DNA from: Sinomicrobium pectinilyticum
Lineage (GTDB): Bacteria; Bacteroidota; Bacteroidia; Flavobacteriales; Flavobacteriaceae
Direction: 5' to 3'
DNA length: 52,255 nucleotides
NCBI RefSeq assembly: GCF_003725735.1
Contig: NZ_RJTM01000156.1
Coordinates: 1-52,255, forward strand
The number at the start of each line of letters is the position of its first letter. Position 1 is the first letter of the stretch. The notes beneath the pieces are model-generated. The model saw only the letters and a program-made list of their open reading frames with translations, was not told where the DNA came from and did no database searches. Below are positions 9,505 through 19,394 of the stretch, in pieces. The translations under genes and the position numbers were made by a program.

Positions 9505-10179
9505 TTACTTCTTCTTTCCCGTAACGACAAAATCTTTTAAGTAATAAGGTTCAAAATAGGCAACATTTTCAAACCTGCCTGTTTTGAACTTTTTTTCTGC
9601 CAGCCAGGCCATTCCCGAAGCCGACGGGGCCTCTATCCTTTCCGGGAATACCGCATTGGCATGGGTAATAATCCCTTTGCACTTTTCCGCGCCGTTCCCG
9701 GTAAAATAGACCTTACCTCTTTCCAGCCATTCCCCGAAAGATTCCCCGGTTATTATTTCTGCTCTTGTTTCACGGACAGGTTGGTGGTCTTTATCATATA
9801 CCGCGGAATATACCTCCATCCGCCTTGCATCGAGCAGAGGCAGGATAACACCGCTTTCTATAGTATATACGGAAGCCAGCACCTGTAAGGTGGGTATGGC
9901 TATGAGAGGTTTGTCGAGAGAATAACAAAGGCCTTTGGCCGTAGACACCCCGATACGCAGGCCCGTATACGATCCGGGTCCCATACTCACGGCAATGCTG
10001 TCTATATCCGGCAAAGGTATCGCCGCCTGTTCCATGACCTCCCGTATAAAAACATGAAGGTTTTCCGAATGGGAATAGTTAACATCGTCCTGCTCTTTAA
10101 TAACAAGCGGTTCACCATCTTTAGCCAGGCAAACGGAGCAGTTTGTCGTAGAGGTTTCGATATTTAAAATAGCAGCCAA
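9505..10179 (-). CDS. tsaB: tRNA threonylcarbamoyladenosine biosynthesis protein TsaB
   Basis: TsaB is the scaffold partner of TsaD in making the t6A modification of ANN-decoding tRNAs in the cytoplasm. The 224-residue product begins AAILNIETSTTNCSVCLAKDG (ASKHA fold), has HSENL and the typical GPGSYTGLRIGVSTAKGL at about 70-87. It lacks the metal-binding HxxxH of TsaD, as expected. The only in-frame start that fits is TTG at 10179; a stop codon lies 24 bases upstream. It is 59 bases downstream of the TolC-like gene and may be the last gene of the export operon. Confidence 0.93.
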   Translation of the reverse strand: MAAILNIETSTTNCSVCLAKDGEPLVIKEQDDVNYSHSENLHVFIREVMEQAAIPLPDIDSIAVSMGPGSYTGLRIGVSTAKGLCYSLDKPLIAIPTLQVLASVYTIESGVILPLLDARRMEVYSAVYDKDHQPVRETRAEIITGESFGEWLERGKVYFTGNGAEKCKGIITHANAVFPERIEAPSASGMAWLAEKKFKTGRFENVAYFEPYYLKDFVVTGKKK

Positions 10180-10238
10180 TGCAAATTGTAATTTACGATT
10201 TCAGATTCACGATCCCTGCCATGGATAAATCCGGGACC

Positions 10239-11663
10239 TTACAGTTCATCCAGAGGAATCCCGAAATAGAATTCCAAAACTTTCAGTTTAAAAATATAGT
10301 CGTATTTGGTCCTTACGAATTCTGCTTCCGCATTGTCTACCCTGGCCTGTGCCTGGGCAAAATCGAAGCTGTTCATCAGTCCTACGTTAAAACGTTCCCT
10401 TGCATAGTTGTAGGCTTCCTGCCTCGCTTCGAGTGCTTTTCCGGCAGCTTCATAACTTTTGTATGCAGCACGGGTGTCGTTCCATGCCTGATGCACGGCA
10501 TTATCCAGGTCGAGTTTATCCTGTTCCAGTTGGTTTTTAGTCCTCTCTACATTCACCTGGCTTCTCTTTACACTGTTCTTCGCAGAAAAACCATTCAGGA
10601 CGGGGATATTGAGCTGAAGACCATAGGAATGTCCGTCGTTTTGTGTCCATTGTTCGAAAAAGGGTAACGGCCCGCGGATCTGACTTACAGGCTGCAGACC
10701 GAATATCTGTTCTTCTGTAGACGGAACGAAGAATTGGGTACCTACCGTCTCAAATTCGCCAGTGGCAACTGCCCTGTCCTGATAAGATATCCTGGTATCG
10801 TAACCATAGAACGCGGATATCGTAGGGAGCAAAGCCCCTTTGGCTATATCCAGGTCTTTCTTGGCAAGTTCTACATTGGTCTCCGAAAATTTAATATCAT
10901 TACGGAATGTGAGGGCTTTATTATAAATGCTTCTCGGAGAATTGTCCAGTATATCCGATTCGGGCAACATAAAATCTTCATCGGCCACATCAAAATTTTC
11001 ATAATCATCGATCAGCAGTAACTGGGCCAGCGAAATTTTAGAGAGTCGCAATTCGTTTTCGGCATTTACTATTTGCTGTTCCTGGGTGGCCGCGGTAGCC
11101 TCTATTTCCAGAAGGTCACCCTTCGGAACTACCCCCGATTCCACCAGTTCTCTGGTCTTTTTAAGGTCCTGCTCGGTCACGGCATACTGCGACCTGGCTA
11201 CCTCCAGGTTTTCCCTGCTGAAAAGTACCTGCAGATAACCGTTGGCCACGGAAAGGGATATGTCATCTTTCATATCGGCCAGTTTGTAACGGTTGGCAAG
11301 GATACTAAGGTTTGCCCTGCGGAGCGTATTGATATTTTGCAGCCCCTTGAACAGGTCTACCCGTACTGCCCCCTGTAACGAGGTAAACTGCGTCGTCTGG
11401 TTCTCCAGCAGACCGGTAGTAATATTCTGGTTCAACCCTATATTCCATGAATGTGACATTCCCACGTTTACCGTAGGTAAGAAATTACCTATCGCATCAG
11501 ATTTATCAATACCGGCATCTTTGGCATCAAGTTCGGTCTGCCTGACACTGATATTATGTTTCAAGGCATAATCTATACAAGCTTTCAGGGTCCATTTTTT
11601 GGCCTGCGAATGTGCAAAAGAGGTAATCAGGAGAAGAGTTAGCAGTATAATTCTTGTTTTCAT
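10239..11663 (-). CDS. TolC-family outer-membrane efflux protein
   Basis: The 474-residue protein has a signal peptide (MKTRIILLTLLLITSFAHSQ) and the two-repeat, long-helix pattern of TolC channels: WTLKACIDYALKHNISV near the N-terminus and the heptad-rich segments at about 150-200 and 360-450. Such proteins form trimeric tunnels across outer membrane and periplasm. The ATG at 11663 was chosen because it starts the signal peptide; the frame is open 15 codons further upstream. The adaptor and MacB-type pump lie directly upstream, so it is the likely exit channel for that pump. Confidence 0.93.
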   Translation of the reverse strand: MKTRIILLTLLLITSFAHSQAKKWTLKACIDYALKHNISVRQTELDAKDAGIDKSDAIGNFLPTVNVGMSHSWNIGLNQNITTGLLENQTTQFTSLQGAVRVDLFKGLQNINTLRRANLSILANRYKLADMKDDISLSVANGYLQVLFSRENLEVARSQYAVTEQDLKKTRELVESGVVPKGDLLEIEATAATQEQQIVNAENELRLSKISLAQLLLIDDYENFDVADEDFMLPESDILDNSPRSIYNKALTFRNDIKFSETNVELAKKDLDIAKGALLPTISAFYGYDTRISYQDRAVATGEFETVGTQFFVPSTEEQIFGLQPVSQIRGPLPFFEQWTQNDGHSYGLQLNIPVLNGFSAKNSVKRSQVNVERTKNQLEQDKLDLDNAVHQAWNDTRAAYKSYEAAGKALEARQEAYNYARERFNVGLMNSFDFAQAQARVDNAEAEFVRTKYDYIFKLKVLEFYFGIPLDEL

Positions 11664-11909
11664 AAGGGTTAATTGTTGTTTTTTTGGTTTTGTCGGGGCA
11701 CCTGTCAAACGGTGTCCTTATACTATACCGGTTTTTTCAGGAATGCTGTCATCCCGTATTTTATCCAGTACGGAACGTAAAACCGGGGTATATTTTTCTT
11801 TACCGGATGACAAACGGCACGAATTTACATCATTTTTAGAAATCTTTTCCCTGGTTTTGCCTTTTAATGCCGTGAAACCGACCTCTTCCTGAAAGACATA
11901 CCTTTTTTC

Positions 11910-13043
11910 CTATTGATTCTCACTTGTCGATTCCTTCTTTACGGGTTCGGTCTTATTCCACACTTTTATTTTATCGTTTTCCGACAGGCCGGAAATAATT
12001 TCAATATTAAGCCCATCCGATATTCCCGTTTCCACATCCTTTCTTTCAAACTTCTGTTCGCCTACTTCCACTTCCACATACGGCTGTTCGGTTTCCCTGT
12101 CAAACTGCAGCAAAGCTTCTTTTATGGCCAGGACATCCTCTTTTTTATCCAGCACAAGAGATGCATTGGCGCTGTATCCGGCCCTGATAAAATATCCTTC
12201 TTCCATAAATACATCGGCCTCTATCTTGAATTGTACTACACCGGAAGTTGTCTCTTCCTCTTCGTTCCATTTGGGGGCGACGAATTTCAGTTTGCCGTCG
12301 AATTCCTTATCCGGTATTGCCCCGAAACTTATTTTCAGTGGCGAACCAATCTTTAATTTCCCTACTTCTGCCTCATCTACCATACCTTCGAATATCATTT
12401 TGGAGAGGTCTGCTATATTGGCGATTGTCGTACCATCGTTAAAGTTGTTACTTTCTATTACCTGGTCTCCTATTTTCACGGGAATTTCAAGTACGGTACC
12501 TGCTATGGTAGCTTTTACATTGGTATTGGCACTGGTGGAACCGCCGGCGGAACCGAGTTTTATAATCTGAAGATCGCTTTCGGCATTGGCCAGTTCCTGT
12601 TTTGCCTGATCGTAAGTCAGTGCTATATTATTAAACTCCTGGGATGAGATGACCCCTTTTTCAAAAAGTACCTTGTTCCTTTCGTATTCTATCTTCGCAT
12701 TATTGAGGGTAATCCTGGCATTACTCACTCTTCCCCTTGCCGTGTTCAATGTCTGTTCATTGGGCACCACCTTGATCTTTGCAATAAGGTCTCCTGCCTG
12801 CAGTTCATCACCTTCTTCTACCAATATCTCCCCGATAATACCGGATATCTGTGGTTTTATGGCCACTTCATCCTGTGGTATCACCTTACCCGTAGCCACC
12901 GATTTCTCTTCAATACTGGTTCTGAAAGGGGTCTCGGTGTCAAATGTTATAGGCGATTTGCTGTTAGACTTTATAAAGTATGCCGCCGCAAACAATGCTC
13001 CTATGATCAGAACACCTATTCCTATGTACTTTAAAATTTTCAT
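11910..13043 (-). CDS. Periplasmic adaptor (membrane-fusion) subunit, MacA/HlyD type
   Basis: The 377-residue protein has an N-terminal membrane anchor (about 6-25). A split biotinyl-lipoyl-like domain follows (EEKSVATGKVIPQDEVAIKP and the ATIAGTVLEIPVKIGDQV return), flanking a helical hairpin at about 95-165. The rest is a beta-barrel and membrane-proximal region, with a Lys/Glu-rich tail. Adaptors of this kind bridge an inner-membrane pump and a TolC channel. It lies between the second permease gene (129 bases upstream) and the TolC-like gene (246 bases downstream). The substrate cannot be told from sequence. Confidence 0.92.
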   Translation of the reverse strand: MKILKYIGIGVLIIGALFAAAYFIKSNSKSPITFDTETPFRTSIEEKSVATGKVIPQDEVAIKPQISGIIGEILVEEGDELQAGDLIAKIKVVPNEQTLNTARGRVSNARITLNNAKIEYERNKVLFEKGVISSQEFNNIALTYDQAKQELANAESDLQIIKLGSAGGSTSANTNVKATIAGTVLEIPVKIGDQVIESNNFNDGTTIANIADLSKMIFEGMVDEAEVGKLKIGSPLKISFGAIPDKEFDGKLKFVAPKWNEEEETTSGVVQFKIEADVFMEEGYFIRAGYSANASLVLDKKEDVLAIKEALLQFDRETEQPYVEVEVGEQKFERKDVETGISDGLNIEIISGLSENDKIKVWNKTEPVKKESTSENQ

Positions 13044-13132
13044 CTATGCTTACTATTGGTTATTTAATTGTTTTCTTGTTTGAGATGTTATGGTCCTTAC
13101 TAATTTTTTATAGCACTTTGTCCTTTATACGG

Positions 13133-13152
13133 AGACGTACGGCTGTACGTCT
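13133..13152. repeat. Intercistronic hairpin between permease and adaptor genes
   Basis: An 8-bp perfect stem (13133-13140 with 13145-13152) with a GGCT tetraloop. There is no T run on the minus strand, so it is more likely an mRNA processing or stability element than a terminator. Confidence 0.4.
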
Positions 13153-13171
13153 TTACAGAAATAGGCTTGGC

Positions 13172-14437
13172 CTATTCTTCTCTCAGGGCATCGATAGGTT
13201 TTATACTTACCGCTCTTTGTGCAGGTATCAATCCTATGAGTGTCCCCAGAACCACCATAATGAACAGGGCACTGAAAATGTACGGTATGGGCACGGTAGG
13301 ATTGGTATAGGGAAAACCGCTGCTGCCCTGCGTTATTACATTGATAATAGCCAGTACAAACGCTCCCAGTATTATACCCAGTATACCTGCTACCAGTGTA
13401 AGGAATACCGATTCCAGCAATATCTGCCCTCTCACCTCGGCCGGGGTTGCACCAAGTGCCCTTCGCACACCGAGTTCACGGGTACGTTCCTTCACCGATA
13501 TAAGCAATATGTTCCCTATGGCTATCACTCCGGCAATGATGGTGGCAAACCCTACGAAAAGGGATAAAAAATTGAGTCCTTTTGCAAAACCGAAAAGTTT
13601 GGCAAAAGCTTCGCCAAGATTAAAGGAACCGAATGCCCTTTCGTCTTCCGGGTGAACTTTATGTCTTCTTTTAAGCAGTCGTTTCACATCTTTTTCCAGG
13701 GCTATGACATCTGCTTCGTCATAAGCCGCAATGGCAAACCAGCCTACGTTTTCGCCGGTATTGAATATTTTGCGATAGGTGGTATAGGGCAGCATCAGGG
13801 AATTATCTCCTTCGAAATCCACGTTTTCCGATTTCTTGTAGACCCCGACAACCTGAAAATATACATTATTGAGTTTTACATAACTCCCTACGGGATCTTC
13901 ATCCCGGTCAAAAAGATCATTCCTCACCCTTTCTCCTATGACACATACTCTCCTTTCATTTTCCATATCCCTTTCATTCAGAAAACGGCCGCCTTCATAT
14001 ATTTTCTTTTTGGATATTTTATCTATAACGGGGTAGTCACCGAACACGGCATATGTTCCTGTTTTCATGCCCCTGGAAACCTGCGGAGGGGACCCTCCGA
14101 AAATCCCCATTACGTTTCGGGGAGCGATGAACTGTATATCCGGTAATTTGTTCCGGAGTTCTTCCGCGTCACTCAGCTTCAGCTGTACCGCCCGTCCTAT
14201 TTTAAACCCGGCATAGGGCATACTTGTACGCTGGGTCCAGACAAACATACTGTTATTGGCTATTCCCTGAAACTCCCTTTCGAACCCGTTGTCCAGTCCT
14301 TTGGTTGCCCCGGACAGCGCTATATAGACAAATATCCCCCAAAGGACGCCGATAATGGTTATTATCGTACGCACCTTGTTCTTTCGGATAGAACCGAAAA
14401 TTTCCTGCCATGTATCCCTATCAAAAATAAACCGCAT
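13172..14437 (-). CDS. MacB-like ABC transporter permease (second of pair)
   Basis: This 421-residue permease has the MacB/FtsX layout: one N-terminal membrane helix (about 20-42) after RDTWQEIFGSIRKNKVRTIIT, a large periplasmic domain (about 45-285) and three C-terminal helices (about 293-318, 345-370, 385-405). The coupling motif near the second helix (KERTRELGVRRALGATPAEV) is typical. It is paralogous to the next permease upstream, with the same start motif and ending (RAVSIKPIDALREE). With the ATPase the two probably form a heterodimeric mechanotransmission pump that drives export through the adaptor and TolC-like channel. Confidence 0.92.
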   Translation of the reverse strand: MRFIFDRDTWQEIFGSIRKNKVRTIITIIGVLWGIFVYIALSGATKGLDNGFEREFQGIANNSMFVWTQRTSMPYAGFKIGRAVQLKLSDAEELRNKLPDIQFIAPRNVMGIFGGSPPQVSRGMKTGTYAVFGDYPVIDKISKKKIYEGGRFLNERDMENERRVCVIGERVRNDLFDRDEDPVGSYVKLNNVYFQVVGVYKKSENVDFEGDNSLMLPYTTYRKIFNTGENVGWFAIAAYDEADVIALEKDVKRLLKRRHKVHPEDERAFGSFNLGEAFAKLFGFAKGLNFLSLFVGFATIIAGVIAIGNILLISVKERTRELGVRRALGATPAEVRGQILLESVFLTLVAGILGIILGAFVLAIINVITQGSSGFPYTNPTVPIPYIFSALFIMVVLGTLIGLIPAQRAVSIKPIDALREE

Positions 14438-14493
14438 ACGGCGTTGATTTTTATGAGTTACTTTTAATAATGCCGGTATTCCTGACCTGTTTT

Positions 14494-15729
14494 TTATTCA
14501 TCCCTCAGGGCAACGATAGGTTTTACCCTTGCTGCTCTTTTAGCCGGAATATACCCTGCCACTACACCGAAAAATATCAGGATAACGGTGGCTGTGATCA
14601 CTACATCAAGCCCTACTTCCGGGTTGGTTATAAAATAATCTTCCTTGAAATTGTTCCCCATAAGGCTCAGAATCCCCATACCGAGTACGAGACCGATATA
14701 CCCCGCTATAGTAGTGATGAAAATGGATTCCTGAAGTACCAGCCCTATCACAGAGGCCGGTGTAGCCCCCAGTGCTTTGCGTATTCCCAGTTCCTTGGTA
14801 CGTTCCTTGACCACAAAGACCATGATATTACTGATACCGATCACCCCTGCTATGAGTGTACCTATACCAACAAAGACCACCACAATTTGTAATACATTGG
14901 CGAACATCATATTTCTTCTGACAATATCAGCCGTATTGCTGAGATAAATACCGTTCTGGTCTTCCGGCGCCACTTTGTGTTTATCTTTCAGGTATTTGTA
15001 CAGGCTGGTGTCGAAAGCCATTGCCCCGGCATACCCGATATTTGTTTTGTAAGTAAGGACTATCTGATCTATTTTGTCGGTCCCTTTATCCAGAAGCTGT
15101 CTTGTAGTATAGGGCATATAGATATACCTCTCTTCGTTATCTCCGCCATCATCCTGAAAGACCCCTACGATCCGGTACATTACCCCCCCGACGTTCAGGT
15201 ATTTGCCCAGGGCACTCTCGGATTTTCCGAAAAGGTCTATTTCCACGAGGCGGCCTATGACAATATTTTTGGCCCGCTCCGCTATATCTTTTTCATTGAT
15301 ATAACGCCCTTTCATGAGAATGTTCTTTTCCATTTCCTGGTAGGCAGGAGCAACAGCCCTGACATTGTAGGTGTTGGATTCCCCTTTATATCTGGCAAGC
15401 TCACTCTTTGAGGTCCGGGGGGTTATTTTATCCAGGTAAAGGGCAAAATCCTTTTTAATATCTTCCAGGTCATCATTCCGGAATTCCACCTGTCTCCCTT
15501 TCTTGAACCCTTTGTACGGCACACTTGTTCGTCCCGGGTATAGATAGAAGGTATTGGTGGCATCGTCCATAAAAAATTCGTTGAATGTATTTTTCAGGCC
15601 GTTCCCCATACCGAAAAGCACCGTAAATATCAGGATACCGAGCGCAACGGTAAACCCGGAAAGAAATGTCCGGAGTTTGTTTTTTCGTATCGTCTGGAAT
15701 ATTTCCTGCCAGCGGTCCCTACTGAACAT
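14494..15729 (-). CDS. MacB-like ABC transporter permease (first of pair)
   Basis: The 411-residue protein has the same four-helix MacB/FtsX topology as its downstream neighbour: helix 1 at about 20-40, a periplasmic domain to about 280, then three helices. It carries KERTKELGIRKALGATPASV and ends RAARVKPIVALRDE. Its start overlaps the 3' end of the ATPase gene by 11 bases, which suggests translational coupling, and 56 bases separate it from the second permease. Confidence 0.92.
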   Translation of the reverse strand: MFSRDRWQEIFQTIRKNKLRTFLSGFTVALGILIFTVLFGMGNGLKNTFNEFFMDDATNTFYLYPGRTSVPYKGFKKGRQVEFRNDDLEDIKKDFALYLDKITPRTSKSELARYKGESNTYNVRAVAPAYQEMEKNILMKGRYINEKDIAERAKNIVIGRLVEIDLFGKSESALGKYLNVGGVMYRIVGVFQDDGGDNEERYIYMPYTTRQLLDKGTDKIDQIVLTYKTNIGYAGAMAFDTSLYKYLKDKHKVAPEDQNGIYLSNTADIVRRNMMFANVLQIVVVFVGIGTLIAGVIGISNIMVFVVKERTKELGIRKALGATPASVIGLVLQESIFITTIAGYIGLVLGMGILSLMGNNFKEDYFITNPEVGLDVVITATVILIFFGVVAGYIPAKRAARVKPIVALRDE

Positions 15730-16423
15730 ATTCTGAAGCCCTTACTTGTTCTACAAAGGTGTCTTCCACGATAACTCCATCTTTAAGATGTACGATCCGT
15801 TTGCACATATTGGCTATATCGGGCTCATGAGTCACTACCAGTATGGTCTTTCCCTCATCGTTGATCTCCTGGATCAGTTCCATAATTTCATAGGAGGTTT
15901 TACTGTCCAAGGCACCGGTAAGTTCATCAGCAAGCAATACTTTAGGTTCCGCCGCCAATGCCCTGGCAATGGCAACACGTTGTTTTTGCCCTCCCGAAAG
16001 TTCGCTGGGAAGGTGGTCCGCCCATTGTTTCAGTCCTACCTTTTCGAGATATTGCAGCGCTTTTTCCTGCCTTTCTTTCCGGTTGACCTTCTGGTAATAC
16101 AACGGAAGCGATACATTTTCAATGGCAGTCTTATAATTTATAAGGTTAAAGGACTGAAAAATAAAGCCGAGAAATTTATTCCGGTACTTGGCTGCTTTGG
16201 TTTCGTTGAGGTCCTTAATAGGCACACTGTCCAGTACATACTGGCCGGAGTCTGCCTCATCGAGCATGCCCAGAATATTCAGGAAAGTAGACTTGCCGGA
16301 ACCGGACGATCCCATTATGGCAACGAGTTCACCTTCCTTTATGGATAAATTAAGCCCTTTTAAAACGTGGAGGGAATTGCTTCCCATCCGGTAGGATTTA
16401 TGCAAGTCTTTGATCTCTATCAT
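15719..16423 (-). CDS. ABC transporter ATP-binding protein (MacB/LolD type)
   Basis: This 234-residue ATPase is the first gene of the export operon. It has Walker A GSSGSGKST (about 39-47), the Q-loop FQSFNLI, the signature LSGGQKQR, Walker B VLLADEL followed by TGALD, and the switch histidine in VVTHEPDIA. The length and sequence fit the MacB/LolD/FtsE-type subfamily that energises tall-helix permeases. It acts on the cytoplasmic face of the inner membrane. Confidence 0.95.
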   Translation of the reverse strand: MIEIKDLHKSYRMGSNSLHVLKGLNLSIKEGELVAIMGSSGSGKSTFLNILGMLDEADSGQYVLDSVPIKDLNETKAAKYRNKFLGFIFQSFNLINYKTAIENVSLPLYYQKVNRKERQEKALQYLEKVGLKQWADHLPSELSGGQKQRVAIARALAAEPKVLLADELTGALDSKTSYEIMELIQEINDEGKTILVVTHEPDIANMCKRIVHLKDGVIVEDTFVEQVRASEYVQ

Positions 16424-16449
16424 ATTCGGCGCGCTGATTAGTATATGAC

Positions 16450-16473
16450 AATGTACTTATAAAAGTATACATT
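16450..16473. promoter_or_regulatory. Imperfect inverted repeat before the export operon
   Basis: AATGTACTT (16450-16458) is matched by AAGTATACATT (16463-16473) with two extra bases, 27 bases before the ATPase start. The position suits an operator, but no regulator gene is adjacent and no clear promoter box was found. Confidence 0.25.
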
Positions 16474-16504
16474 ATCCAATAAAAATGTATTAATCTTTTT
16501 CAGA

Positions 16505-17030
16505 TTATCCACTGATTAGACTCCGCAGGAAAGAAATTGTTACGGCCTTAAATGTAAAAAAAATGTTAAATATCCAGTCACTTCCACTTTCCGGCCGGAG
16601 GACCCTCTCCGAGCCATGTGATATACTATCGTAGACCCTCTTCATTTTCTGAAAAGGACTGTCCTCTTCAAAAACGGTATATATATGCCCTATGAGCAAC
16701 ATCTTTTTACCTTTTTTCCCGGAGATTTCCGTGAAAAGACGCCCGGCCCGTTCCATTTCCTCAGGCATGTCTATCCACAGGGTCTCAAATCCGATCTCCC
16801 GAAATGCTTTTCCGAAAATATCGCCTGTTTTACGAACTCCTGTATGGTTCACAGTACCACTGTTTATATTAACCACCTCTTCCGTAAACAGTATCTGTTC
16901 TTCCAGGTTTTCTTTATGGTTTCCACGATTTTTTTCTCCCGGGGGATATGTTCTGTGCCTGAACGGCAAAAACGGCAAACAACACGGCGGTGTTTAAACT
17001 ATTTTTCCGGACTGGTATTACAAACGTTTT
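16505..17030 (-). pseudogene. Remnant of an M20-family metallopeptidase
   Basis: A minus-strand reading frame ending at 16505 matches the N-terminal part of secreted M20 (glutamate carboxypeptidase-like) peptidases: VVNINSGTVNHTGVRKTGDIFGKAFREIGFETLWIDMPE in separate conserved blocks, then KKMLLIGHIYTVFEEDSPFQKMKR. The first metal-binding motif HxD should read GHIDT; here the Asp codon is Tyr (TAT at 16681-16679), one base from GAT. A signal-peptide-like stretch (TAVLFAVFAVQAQ) lies upstream in a different frame, separated by a 7-base T run (16929-16935 on the plus strand). The match is lost after about 150 residues, so the catalytic C-terminal part is gone. It is a decayed fragment; family assignment is fairly confident, exact boundaries are not. 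Confidence 0.7.
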
Positions 17031-17232
17031 TAAGTTAACGTGGAGTAAATTTAATAATTTTAATGAAGGTTACATATCGTTTTGCATCCAACAGATTATT
17101 CCGTATACTCAATTGAATACCCACTCTTGTATATTCCGATTTCCGGTATACATGCATTTCTTTTTATTGTTTTATATCCTCGGAGTGGAAATTACATGTC
17201 ACCGACACTACGGTCTATGAGTTCCGATAAAG
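17031..17232. other. Non-coding stretch between two pseudogenes
   Basis: No gene, promoter box or repeat is recognisable here. Translations of all frames are short and unlike proteins, consistent with decayed sequence. Confidence 0.4.
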
Positions 17233-17295
17233 AAAAAACCATTCCGGGCACGGAACGGTTTTTATGGTAATTTGCTTCGGAATTCCGTGCCCGGA
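17233..17295 (-). terminator. Terminator after the aldo/keto reductase pseudogene
   Basis: A 13-bp perfect stem (17243-17255 with 17283-17295) flanks a 27-base loop. On the minus strand it is followed by GG and six T. It lies about 110 bases past the pseudogene stop. Confidence 0.65.
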
Positions 17296-17407
17296 GGGGA
17301 TTATCCAGAGATATGCCCGTGCAGGATAATCGTTTACCGGTTGAGGTCTTTCATGAACATTTCAGGGTAACGGGTGCCCGCTACAGCCCCGGCAGGCATT
17401 ACGGCGT

Positions 17408-18326
<919 letters not shown>

Positions 18327-18391
18327 TCGTTTTTTTTATGATTCGGAACAAAGATCCCCAGATCCTCAGCAAAGGAACCGGACAAAACGTA

Positions 18392-19252
18392 TTACTTCCC
18401 TGACAAATCCTGAACAAACATTGATATGGTCCTGCCCGTTACCTTTTTAAATAAACGGGAAAAATATTCGGGATCGTTGAAACCGAGATCATAAGCGAGT
18501 TCCTTGACCGAAGAGCTTTCGGAATAATACAACCGGCGTTTCGCTTCCAGTATGAGACGATTGGTAATGAATTCCTTCGGGGAAAGCCCGGAATAATATT
18601 TAACAATACCGTATAACCCTCCGGTACTAAGAGCAAGTTTTCCGGCAATATCTTTAATCGTCGGGTGATCGGTGAGGTTATTTTCTACAAAAAGTTTAAA
18701 ATCTATATATTTCGACAGTTTGTCATCTGCAGGATTCCTCTCGGAGGAGAAATAAGCTGCGTTGATTTCCGTAAGTAAACTATTGAGATGAGCGAGTATA
18801 AGTTCAGGGTCGGTATCCATCGTTCTCAACAATTCGAGCAGTATTTCAAAAACGGACTTCAACCTCCCGGCAGCAGAGGAGGTGAACCGGATTTTCTGAT
18901 TGTTAAAAGGATTTATGAGAAACGGATATTGTTTTGGTAACAGGGAGAGACACTCTTCGTCAAAACCGAGTTTAAAATAGTCGGCACCCTGTTTTGTAGC
19001 GGGGAGTTGGTGTATTTGGTGCGGGAGAATAAAGAGAAGTTCATTATTCTTTATCTCGAATTGCTGCAGGTCCACCCCATGGCTGTTGCTCCCTTGCAGC
19101 ATAAACAGGAAAAAGTAATGAGATTTGCGATGAGTAAGCCCGTATGTACTGACAATCTCGCGAGGAAGGTGTCCGAATGCAGGAGAAATAAGGCGGATGG
19201 GAAATTTGTGGTTTTGCGAATACAGGCTGAGTAAGGATCCGATGTTTTGCAT
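18392..19252 (-). CDS. AraC-family transcriptional regulator
   Basis: The 286-residue protein has an N-terminal cupin-like sensing domain (about 20-160, with an LPHQIHQLPA segment). A C-terminal AraC DNA-binding domain (about 185-284) carries two helix-turn-helix units: IKDIAGKLALSTGGLYGIVK, then VKELAYDLGFNDPEYFSRLF followed by KKVTGRTISMF. The gene looks intact. It lies 65 bases upstream of the broken aldo/keto reductase on the same strand, a pairing often seen where the regulator controls the reductase, so its local target may now be useless. Confidence 0.92.
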   Translation of the reverse strand: MQNIGSLLSLYSQNHKFPIRLISPAFGHLPREIVSTYGLTHRKSHYFFLFMLQGSNSHGVDLQQFEIKNNELLFILPHQIHQLPATKQGADYFKLGFDEECLSLLPKQYPFLINPFNNQKIRFTSSAAGRLKSVFEILLELLRTMDTDPELILAHLNSLLTEINAAYFSSERNPADDKLSKYIDFKLFVENNLTDHPTIKDIAGKLALSTGGLYGIVKYYSGLSPKEFITNRLILEAKRRLYYSESSSVKELAYDLGFNDPEYFSRLFKKVTGRTISMFVQDLSGK

Positions 19253-19394
19253 GGTTTAAAAGTAGTAAAAATAACATGATGTTGGGGATAAAACGCGGAT
19301 ACGGAGGAACACCGGGAATATCCGGAAAGCAGAGCAATATAAGAGCCTGCATTTCAATCCGGGGTCAGGGCTCTGCCCGGCATGTCCGGAACTA

